NCBI GenBank assembly: GCA_013399855.1
Contig: VXAY01006216.1
Coordinates: 62,001-126,000, forward strand
Direction of reading: 5' to 3'
Length of the DNA: 64,000 nt
From: Oxyruncus cristatus
Lineage: Eukaryota > Chordata > Aves > Passeriformes > Cotingidae
This document shows positions 53,189 to 64,000 of this stretch, piece after piece. The stretch's first letter is position 1. Each line of letters begins with the position of its first letter. Made by a program: the position numbers and the translations under genes. The notes beneath the pieces were generated by a model. That model was not told where the DNA came from. It did not search any database and was given only the letters and a program-made list of their open reading frames with translations.

Positions 53189-56100
53189 CTTTTCAGAGCT
53201 TTTGACTCACGCAAAGCTGGAGAAGGGCTGTGTCTCCTCCTGTCTTCCTACAGAAAATGTGCTCTTCACTCCTCAAGACATGCTAGGACACAGCAAAGTG
53301 CCACATGGACAACAAGTGTCGGTCTGGGTGTCCCTGGAAGGGAGCATAGGAGACTACACTTGTCTTCCTCCCCAGAGGTGGGAGGAAGTCACTCTGCAGC
53401 TTCCACGAAAGGCTAAAGTTTTCAAAGGATAGGACCTGCTCCCAAAGTGGTCAGAGGAAGGTAAGAAAGGCTGATCAGTGAGAATCCTTTCCTCTACCTT
53501 CCATCCTCCAGAGGAAGTTCTCCAACACCATCCAGGTGGTTTGGCAATACCATGGTGCTAAGTAATATTGTGATAACTTTTTTTCGTGGCAATACTGACA
53601 AACATTCGAATGGCATTGCCAAAATATACCTGAAGTGATCAAAGATGCAGAGAAATGTCAGAGCAGCCTGACATTTGAAGCCATATCAGTACCCTTTTAG
53701 GGGATAATGTGCAAAGATCGGGACATTTTTCCCCCTCTGTTGTTTGAGAAACCATGTTAACAGTGCATTGCCACAGCTGAACATACGTGTTAAAGCTGAG
53801 GTCTCCAAAACAGTACCTTGGGATCTGATGGATACAGAAACTTCAGTTTCTTAAGGTGGATTTGAATCAGAGTGACAGGCTTACCATGTAGGATAACTCA
53901 TCATTTTAATCACCGTTACTGGGCATCTCAAAACCTACTCTTTACAGAAAGCAATGGCATCTCTAACAAAAATGCTCCAGCGCCTCAGTCTTACCACCAG
54001 CTTTATCACCCTTCCGTTCTGATGCCTTTCTTTTTTTTTTAGTTGCTGTGTGCCCTCATGAGCACAGGAGAAGATCACATTCACACAGAAAGACTTATCT
54101 GTGAAATGCAGAGGTCATTAATCGCATGAAGCCAGCAGAGCCCCACAGGAAACATGCCTCCTTTCTGAAATGTGGTCTTGCTTTTGTGCAGGCAAATTAA
54201 AAAAAGATTGTCCCAGCATTTTCTGATATGGAGTTCTTTGTTTTAAAGATTACATGTGAAGCAATAAGTATCCTGGCACTGGTAAGCACACCATAGGCTA
54301 GGAGCTTTTTATTTGCTAGTTATTGTTTGTATTTTAAATGCTAAAGTGAAATGACGCAAGTGCCCTTTTTCTTGTCATATTGTTTGCTTTAGCTTTTGTT
54401 GGATACAATCCAATGGTACCTTTACGTAGGCTCCTGTATAATTAAGATAATGTGCACATTCTCTGAAAGGAAATAATTAAGAGGCTCTCATGGAGAATGC
54501 ACTGATTTTCATGTCCTTGCCTTTTAAGTGGGTATAGCTCACACTCCATTGATTAGCTTCTTGATAGTCCAGGCATACGTCAAAAAATTAATCCCGTGTT
54601 AAGCTTCCAAAGCAGCTTTCAGCTGAAAAAGTTCAAGCTACTTTGTAGGCTATAATTCACTGGTTACAAACATGAATGTCTTGTTACTCCTAATTATAAG
54701 ATGTTCCTTTCTAATTAAAAAAAAAAAAAAAATCCTTTTTTTCCTCAGAAACACCTCAGAGTTTTGGAATTTTACAGGTTTTTGTTTTTTTAACGTAAAA
54801 CAAAACCAAAAAAGCAGCTCTATGAACTCTCAGAGTAATTGTCAGGTGCCTTGGTTATAGATGTTAAATCAAGAAATCCAGAGAAACAGGGATGATTCTT
54901 GGGGAAGAAACCTGGGGGTTTAACAACTGAACAAAGACAATAAAGGAATATACAGTTTTTCTGTATATTTGCATTTGCAAACAAAATAGCATAATTTTTT
55001 TCCATTGCTCATAAATAACAACCTTCCCTTGCTGCAAACTCTCTGCAGCCTCTGCGTGTGTTGCCAAGAGGTGAGGTGTGTCCTGATAGCAGACTATCAC
55101 TGCTGTGAACCTTCCAGGTTGCTGTGCAGTGTAACACCCACTCCTCCCTAACCCAGCAAGCTCACCTGCAAGTGCCCCTTGGGTGCCTCTGCATTCAAAC
55201 AGCCTCTCCACAGAGGACATTCCTCCTCTAGATCTAACGGGGGAGTCAAGAAAACACTGTAAAACTAAACCACATCCATGATACTACAGGGGGAAAATCT
55301 CTGCTACTGCTGTGCTCGCCTCCCTTTATTGTGAGTTCAAGATGAGGATTGATTTTTTTTTTTTCATCTTTAAAACCTATCCAAAAATGTAAAATCTCCC
55401 CTGAAGTCTACTACATCTAAAACTGGTTACTTAAGTAAAAACAAATAAAAATACAACATGCAGTTAATACAGGCATATTTGTAGGTGACCAGTGTGCAAC
55501 AGTAAAAAGTGGTTATTGAATAGGTATTTGGTAAATTTTGAAACCTGCAACTGAAGACTAAAGAGTAAGTGTATTAAACCAGGAAATGCTTGACTCAACA
55601 TGCTTCAGCAAAAGTTGTATCAAAGTAATTACAAAACCTGATTAAACAAGGCTTCATTCCCACATGCAACTCCACCTTACTGGCTTGGCAAAGTCTTAAG
55701 CTGGTAACACCCTTTTACTGGTTTTCACAAAGCACATTAGCAATTAATAAAAGCAGAGCGGAGGAGTTCATGCTTATTCCCAACAAACTGATGGTGTCTA
55801 GGGAATCAATTCTCACAAAAAATTATGTGATAGTTCAAAAAACCCACTTTGCATCAGTTTGTGTTTTCTGTCTGACTTCAAAGGCAGCAGAGTCGGTTCA
55901 GCACTGAGGATCTGTGCCAGCCACTGCTCTGGTGTCCAAACCACCCTCCTCACCCTCTTCTGCCAGATGAGAGCTAATTTGCTTAAAAAAAAAGGTCCTA
56001 GTGCTCTCAGTAGTCAAGACTGCTAAAGCATTCTCACTTCAGAAGTCAGTCAGAAGAGGAAATCAGTTGCTCCAAACACAGATTACTATTTTTCACAACA

Positions 56101-59100
56101 CGCAAACTGCAGCCACTTACAAGTCTTTTGTGCATTAATGTATCAGCTCTGGAAAGCCAGTGCTGTGATAGAACTCATTTAAATACATCCATCAGCTAAG
56201 CTTACTGCTTGGTGGAAAATTAGATACTGAGATTTCACAAGGCTTCCAGCTAAGCTCCTATTCACCTAAGTAAACTGTGTAAGGTTTCAAAAACTTTGAC
56301 TAAGACAACTGAAATAAAGTAGTTAAAAACTCCATCCAAACAAGCTTCGTCTGTACCATCAAGGACATCCAAACAATCTAATTTCAATTGTATTTCAACC
56401 TCTCACCCAGTTTTGGAGAACAGAGAACATTTCTTCCACCCCCATCCTTTGCAAACTTTCCACGCTTCTTCTATTTAAATGCAGAAAAGAAGAATGTACA
56501 CCATTTTTTCAGACCAGTCACAATATTCCAGCCTCAGGAATTTGTTGTCATAAGGTTACCTCAGCTGTAGTGCAGTACCCAAGTATATTTTTACCCTTTG
56601 CTAACACATAGGAAATGGATTAGAGAAGGAAGTGAAAGATAGCATGTCCCTCTGCTAAACATCATAAAAATCAGATACTGCCAAATAATCTCTGAAAAAA
56701 TACATTAAACAGATAGATTGACTCTTTCTACTCTTCCTTGACTGCACCAGTTTGCTGCATGAGTGGGATTTTAAGTAATTTAACCTTTCCAAACAGTTTG
56801 CTCTGGAGAGAGCATTCTGCACCCACCCACACATTCTGAGGGCTGCATGGACTGTCCTCACCAGTTTCCAAGGGACATTATGCATGCTCTTGCTCTAGGA
56901 GAATTTGGGGAAGGAATTCTTGTCCTTGGGCACAAGAAAACTTTGCTCTTAACACTAGCAGGGACAAAAGGACATCTCAGAGGTTTGGGCACACTCCTCA
57001 CAGGATCATAAGGCAGCTTCGGAGAAAAAACACTTAAATTGTTCAGATTAGCCCATTACCTAAAGCTTACAAAAAGCTCCACTGTGGAGTTGGGGTGTGT
57101 TTAAGAAATGGATATGTATGTACTATCTCCCAACAACAGATAGAAAACTTTATTACAAGTCCAAACATCATAAAAACAGTGAACTTCTACAGAACCGGCA
57201 GTGCTGCTCCTGACTAGAAGTGGCAAGCTGCTGCTCCTGAGCACCACTCAGTTGGGGGTAGTTTTAGCTGATGTAAAATGTCCCAGGTAACTTGATTTCT
57301 GCTGTTGCTTTTCTCCAATATGAAAACTAATGTGATTAAAAATCAAATTCAGTCCTTTCTTCCAGATCTGCTAAATAAATGTAATGGGTTGAATTCCTGC
57401 AGATAGGTTTGCTTCCCAGAGAGAACTGCATGTGTGTTTGCCTCTTCTGAATGTTAAGCTATTTGATGAGCACTACCAAACCTGTTAGTTATACAGATTC
57501 ACAATGTTTTTTCCCATAAAACATTATTCCAAGACAAAGGAGGAGGAAATTCAGCAAAAATCCTGTAAGAATGGTGCAGCAATCACCCACTCAAACAGAC
57601 ACTGGATATGGTCAGAAATCTGGCAAATCTCCCAGGTTTTACATAAATCTCACAAACCAGTGCCTCTCATCTAGATTTGCACACTGTGGCTCAGGCAGAT
57701 GTGCAGGCACTGTCAGTAGCTCTGGTCCCAGGTATCAGCACATCTGGTCTTCTGACTACAAACACTCAAGGCTTTGAAGACAGAAAGCAGTTGTTTTTAT
57801 GTACCTGAAAAATTGTGCCAGGAGGAGGATGATATTCAAAATTCACCCATTTGTTTCTTTTTTTCACAAGCCATCACTGCCATCAACAAGCATTATTTGA
57901 GAAAAACCATTAACTTTTTTTTCCTCTGATTAGCTATTTCCATTATTAAATTGTCATCTTCAGTAATAAATTGCTGAAGCTGTCAATTCAGATGAACACT
58001 CATTAACAAAGGTGTGTAACTTAGCTCCTTATTCTCTCATGTTAGTAGAAACAGTGAAAATACAGACATAAAACCTTTTAATCCGAAAGTATTGCCCATT
58101 TAAGGCATTATGAGATAGTTCTAGTCACACAGTTTACCATATTGAGTAGAAATTAACTGATTAGCATCTCCCTAGTAACTTCGGAGAATTAAGATACGTA
58201 ATCTTCTGACATAACAGTTTTCTTCCCAGGTGGGAGATGCTTTGTGATCCACGGACTGGCAGCACAGCTGCTTTTTGTCCTGTTCTGTGACCTGTCTGGG
58301 ATATAAAGTAGTTGTTAGAGCAACAGGAACAGCTGCACTACGTCTGAGTGCTCCCACCATGAACTCCAAAGCTATCTGACAGTTATGTAGTAGAAAAAAC
58401 ACAGAACATGAAAATATCTGGCACAGGGCAGGTCAATCAGCCAGAGAGCAGGTTGGACGCCATCCCTGACAATTGTTAAAGCATCTGCAAACAGATATTC
58501 CAGCATCTCCAATTGCTCCTGCAACAGCTCTTTGGAATTTTTAAACTAAACTTGTTTTAGTTTGACATTTGGAGGCGAAAGGCAAACAGTTGATATTGCA
58601 GGGTCTTTGTGAAGATTAGCTGTGGTCAAGTCCAGGAGTCACTAAATTGCAGCTCTGTCATGAGCAAAGCTCTACAGGTCTACCTGCCCCTATGAGGAGA
58701 AGATGAAGAGTTGCTCTGACAAGTGGGAGAATGGCACTCATTTTCTTTCACGTATTATGTAATGCTATCCAAACCTTTTCCTTTGGTTTGGTGATAGGAC
58801 ACCAAAGACCTACCCCCATATACTGAGGAAGAACACTGGAATATTCTTTATTTTCTGCATGACTTCTTTGCCAGCAGAACATTTTATGGGGAAGAAAAAA
58901 CCCAACAAACAAGCCTGAATCACATTAATCTTTAAGGCTCAGATTTCTGAGTATTTACAGCTTATTCCTATGTAATGGTGATGATTCCTTCATAAGCCCA
59001 ATGTAGGGAGTGCACCACCCAGCAGTTGTGAGATCACAGCATCCTGCCGGACAGGCAGGAAAAAACCTCATGTTTTATAGCTGAAGAAGTGGTGAAACGT

Positions 59101-62100
59101 CCCAAGAGCGTGATACCAGGTTTTGGAGCTTAATCTCCCTTTTGTGGCTACTCTTACACCTTCAACCTCTAAAAGTCCCTCTGACGCAGAGAAATCCCAA
59201 AATATTGCCTGCTGAGTGCAGCAGCTGCTGGGCACAAGGACAGCATGCTCTGTGGCTGCCTTAACCAAGACAAAATCAACATCAAAGTGTGCACTACTAC
59301 TCTGGAAACAGGGTCTTAAGGCTGCCAGTGCTCCATCAATCACTGATATCACTGTGAGCTTATTTTATAAAAATATATCTTGAACAAACCAACCCTTCTC
59401 CTCTTTGATTGTTTACCAGATGAAATATTACTCACTAAAATATTAAGTAGGTTCTGGTAATGAGGGCAGCATCACATGTGCAGGAAAAAATGATATGGTA
59501 TTAGAAGAAAACTCTAGGCCTTTCTTGCATCCTGAAGGAAAGAGGGATAGAAGAAGATTTTAATTATTAACTTGGATTAGCCATCACAGTACCTGAGAAG
59601 CCACCATACGGAACATATTCCGTATAGTTCATACTCTTAATGGCCTCGAGCCTTCCAAGAAAAAAATTCTGTGTTACATAAACTGATATCAAAGTGGCCT
59701 TGCTTTTCCTTTCCCTAGAGCTACAAATATATGAGCTATGCAAGAGCCATTAATGTGCGGTTAATGTGTCCAGTAAAATTTGTAGTGAAACATACTGTGC
59801 TTACTTGCAATAAGCATTTGGATGGAATCAAATTATAACAGTGGGAGACTTGAAGAAATTCCAGCTATGTTAACCTGCCACTTTGATTTCTTCTCAAAAG
59901 GTTCCTTGCTATTATTACGGCTGTGCTTCAGACTAGAGTGTGAAGGATGTAAGGCATGAAGAACTATGTGCTATTTAGCCCTTTAATTATCCAACTCAAC
60001 CATCCGTAAAAAAATCAACTAGTAATATCCATGAAAAGATATCATAGATACCTCTTTTATATTTTGCACAGATAGAAATAAGAATCAGAACCAATGAAAG
60101 CGACATGAACACCAGTGGCATTACCTTACAGTCTCTTTGAGCCGGTATCAAGTTTTCATCACTATTTTTCAGATTTGTGTTTCGTACTGGAGACCCAATT
60201 TTTGGTGCTTGTAGACATACTTTCCTTCTGCAGAGATGTTACAATTAATGGTACATATTTATATGAAAGCATCAGGATTAAAATAACACAGACTGATTTC
60301 CTGTTTCTCAAAAAAGCAGTGTGTATGGGCAAACCAAGGCAGGGTTTTCAAAAATGCTTGTGAAAACTTAAAGATCAGGGTTCTCTGATTCTGAGAGATA
60401 AGTTTGAGGAGAAGGGAGAGGGAAATGAGAGCACAAATGAAATGATTTTTCAGGCTGCGGCCTGGCTTTAGGAGATCTGCTTTCAAATCTTCTTCCGTAT
60501 TACTTCAGTAAAACAAGCAAGGACCTATCACAGGCACAGAAAGAGCAGGTATACAGTCACCCATGCAGTTTTGGTTAGTAGGAGTACCTGGTGGATAAAA
60601 TGGATCCAAACTCCAGCTGCTGTGCTCTGAGCTAGTGAACGTGCAGAGAGCCATAGGGAACAGTGTGGCTCTGTGCCTTTCAGTCAGTGGAAGTGCTAAC
60701 AAATGCAAGAGCTCATTGTTTCTTCAACCTCTTTTTGCTTACGCAAGGACAACATTCCTCACTATTTTTCTCTGCAAAGCAAGTAAGGGCATTTCAGAAA
60801 AGAGTAGCTGAAATTGGTGTTGCAGAATATGAAAGTGTCGCGATAAGATCGACTCTAAGAAAAGCATGTTGTACACCAAATGCATCCTGTGTGAGGCCAA
60901 TATTATCCTTTGAATGATGGGATACAGTGAATTCATTGATAGGCTCAGTGTCTCACATTTCTTTCTGGATAATCACAGTCTGAGGGAAAGTTAGGATGTA
61001 AAATTGTAATAATCCTCAAAGGTTCACACACATGCATATGTGCACAGGAAGACACAATTGCAAACAAATCCCAAATGGAATAGCACCAGCCTGGCTTTTA
61101 TTTTTTTCAAAGAGCTCTCACCTCTTCATAAACCAGGTTCTTCTCAGGGCTCTCCACCCCGTCTTCCTAAGAAAGCATCTGAATCAGTTCCACCCAGACT
61201 GGAAGGAGTGAAAATAAGGGAAAAGATCAGATGTCATTTTGGAGTTTGAATAAATATGAACATCATTTCTGCTGTTTCATTTCTGTCAGATTTGGCTTTT
61301 CTGTTACTTGGGTGCTTTAAACAGCTGTTTATTTGAACACAGTTGAGCAAGTTTTTTTTACAGCTTGTTAATGTAGACTTGAGACTGCAGCATGTGGTTC
61401 CCTTCAGACATAACTAACTTAAAATAACAAAGCCCAAAAATTCCTTCTTAAGAAGCTCAAGGTCATTTCTTTAAAGTCTGAGAAGGATCAGAATCCTGTA
61501 ATTCCAATTCCAGGCATTGTTATGAAATGGGTAAAAAGTTTCCTTTATATTACCTGGCTGGGTGCACTCTTCAGCTGTATCCCACTGCAGAACCACTACA
61601 AAAATCAACTTGTTGTGTGTGTACTGGTTGCAGACAAGACTCTGGCTACAAACACATTCCAGCTACATGTAGCACACCTTAGAGGAGGGGTGACTGAAGG
61701 AAAAGTAGTAACTGAAACATGATGGCTTTGTTGTTTTGGTTTTTTGTCTGTTTGTTTGGTTTTGGTTTTGATTTTTTTTTTTTTTAAAAAAAGGCAAACC
61801 AATCATCAAACAAGTGAACAGCTGGATATCTTTCACAGTTTCATAGCCTGGTGCTCTCACAGTTTATGGATGTGTCGAAACTGGGAAAAAAAATGAAAAT
61901 TTACTCATCTTTAGCACAGTAAAGAGAGAAATGCCATGGACATGACAGTGATAAAACAAAAATTTTCTGGGAAGATAAAAATGTAGCCCCTGAAGGGCTT
62001 TGCTGTAGCTGAAGTTTGAGAACAACAGTATACATGGTGCATAGCAATCAGCAATGAACTAGAAGAGCCAAATGCCAAGAGGCAGAGAAAGAAAACAATA

Positions 62101-64000
62101 GAGACAGAAGAGATACCCTCAGAAAGAGGAGATACAGGATTTTCGTTGTAACAAAGGGCAACTTCATACTATGTAGCTGGTAGAACAATATCGGTCTTTG
62201 AGATGCTTTGATTTAGTAAACAGTTCTTTGCTAGGCAAGCTACATTTTTGGGTACTGAAGGCAAGTGTGGGCAGGCACTAAGAGAAAGAGGGACAGGGAT
62301 GCATTAAGTACAGTTCCCTTGCCTGGGAGAAAAACCTCAGCTTGAAGATAGCGAGCGGCAGAGTAAAGAACAAGTACTTTGGAGAAGTCACATAAGCAAA
62401 GCATCAAAAGGCATTTGCTTCAACTTACTGTTTCCCTTTCATGGCTGTAGGCTGAATGTATGCTTCCCATTCGGTCTCTCATGCTATTTTTACCCCCGTG
62501 TATGGACATGACATCTCTCCTCTTCAACCCAGGCTTTTGGAGTTTTTCCCAGCACTGTGAAGGAACAGAGAATATTACACTTTTTATGTTTAGCTACTGT
62601 AGTTTCAAGTCAAACGTGTCTGATTTTCAATAATGGATACTTTGAACCTACAACAGGCTGCTTAAAAATTACTTTGGTTAAATGGAAAACTAGCAAACAC
62701 TATTACTAATACAAAGGGCATATTTTTCTCCACCTGTTATGACTAACAGATTGTCAGAGGAACAGAAAACATGAGAATTTAACGCTGTAGTTTACATAGA
62801 ATATTCAAAACATTTGCTTTTTGAAGAGTGAACCTGTGGTTTGATAATGCAAAGAAGGGAATTTCAGTTGAGTTGTCCAATAGCTTCTAATTGAAAGAAG
62901 AGACACAGCTTATAGACAGTTACAATTGCAGTGAAGTGTTAATAAACAAGAGGTGTAATATTCCTCATCACTCAGGAATGCCAAGTTGCAATGTTTATCT
63001 CTACAAAATGCCAAGAATTCTCTTCCATTGTATAGCCAGTAACTACATTATCTCGCAAATCACATCTCCAGGGCCGGCTGTATTACAGCCTTAACCCATC
63101 TCACAATTTATTTGAGCATTATGTTAAAACCCCCGTTATATTCTGGTGAGGCTTGTAGGATGGCTGCTCCATTTGATGGTACAGGTGGTGCTCAGCCACG
63201 GGAATGGAATTTGCAAGCCTGAACTGAATGCTTACGTCCTCTGTGCAGTGAAAGGCTTCAATGCCTGTGGTTACCATGCACAACACCCACATGTAAAAGT
63301 GCCTGAAAAGCTTCTCCAGATTTTAGCACCATCCAAAATAGCAAATCATAGACCAAACCTGCCTTGGAGTGAAATGTCTACATCATTCTTTAGGGAAGAA
63401 CAAGTTTACCCCTGATACTGCAATAACAACACGGCACAAGACAGGGACTCCGAGTCTGCTTTGTACAGGTACTGGGATGGACCTCTGTTTTCCCAGCATC
63501 CAGACAAAGTATAGAAGCAGCTTCTTCCTGAGCAATCAGAAACAAAACCTTTATGTCCCCCCAGAAGAAATGTCTCTTATGGTGAGACCACAGCATCAGG
63601 CTCTCCTACCACTCCTTCTTGGTACACCGTAGCTCCATGGTCTTCACAGAGAAGGGTGAAGGACTTCCTTTAGCAGAAGAGCTGCAGAGTTTCAAGGTCT
63701 CCTGTCTAGAGAAAACATGACCTGCAGTTCCTTTTGTCTGCAAGTGGTGCTGAGCTCATTTCTCACATCCCACTTTATCTCCAGGCTGTTCAATAATGTT
63801 GCTCCCCTCTGCAACCTACTGTACTTTTTGATGGCAGTGGGTATAAAAGTTCTGTGCTTTTTGCTGACCTCCTTTTAATCACCAAATCTTACTCATGCTC
63901 ACATGGCATTTCACAAATCAGCCTCACAGGTAGGCTCTGCAAGAGGGCTCCCAGGTGACAGAGAGCCTTATTTATAAATGAAGTGGCTCTGACTAAGCTG
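53189..64000. other. Upstream flank, distal part, no gene seen
   Basis: AT-rich, largely non-repetitive DNA. Blocks at 54200-54660, 57850-58020 and 59690-59950 are rich in ATTA/TAAT cores. No coding region is recognised; the bHLH gene NEUROD1, a neighbour in human, is not in the window. Confidence 0.65.
61727..61790. repeat. T-rich low-complexity tract
   Basis: TTGTTT and GGTTTT units running into a T run and then an A run; upstream flank. Confidence 0.85.

Noticed and set aside
63650..64000. Possible old CR1 body (CTCCAGGCTG-like text)
   Set aside because: Only a short stretch resembles CR1 and no tail or continuous match could be followed.
45000..64000. Search for NEUROD1 or CERKL exons, the human upstream neighbours
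   Set aside because: No bHLH or kinase-like coding segment found on either strand.

Overview
This is vertebrate nuclear DNA, most likely from a bird. It holds one large multi-exon gene read on the minus strand, with long introns and GT-AG splice sites. Repeats include 5'-truncated CR1 LINE copies with the ATTCTATGA-type tail and one ERVL-like LTR. A-rich runs broken by CCCC are frequent. There are two assembly gaps: 196 N at 20371-20566 and 91 N at 44375-44465. Nothing points to bacterial, plasmid or phage DNA.

The gene is ITPRID2 (older names SSFA2 and KRAP), the cytoplasmic protein that binds IP3 receptors and tethers them to actin. I placed 17 coding exons by reading the minus strand, matching the encoded peptides to the ITPRID2/KRAP family and checking every splice site and phase. 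Their lengths (214, 52, 50, 57, 37, 99, 209, 695, 73, 92, 1224, 81, 128, 151, 66, 414, 111) sum to 3753 bp. That is 1250 codons plus a stop, with no frameshift or premature stop, so the gene looks intact. The start codon is at 44196 in a CpG island and the stop codon is at 2991-2989. A 3' UTR of about 1.65 kb follows, with a good poly(A) signal near 1350.

Layout: 1-1330 is downstream intergenic DNA. 1330-2988 is 3' UTR. 2989-44196 is the coding exons and introns. About 43700-44760 is the CpG island and promoter, with one gap and a possible noncoding first exon. About 44800-64000 is gene-free upstream flank. In human the upstream neighbours are NEUROD1/CERKL and the downstream neighbour is PPP1R1C (family and synteny knowledge); none of them is visible here.

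The window is mainly an ordinary vertebrate locus. The points worth a second look are: a possible 41-bp alternative exon with the same phases as coding exon 10; an ERVL-like LTR with unusually long inverted ends and no matching target duplication, next to a gap; a 19-residue acidic run in the large exon; a possible upstream exon with tandem donors; and several AT-rich, non-repetitive upstream blocks that could be conserved noncoding elements. I found no convincing undescribed system.
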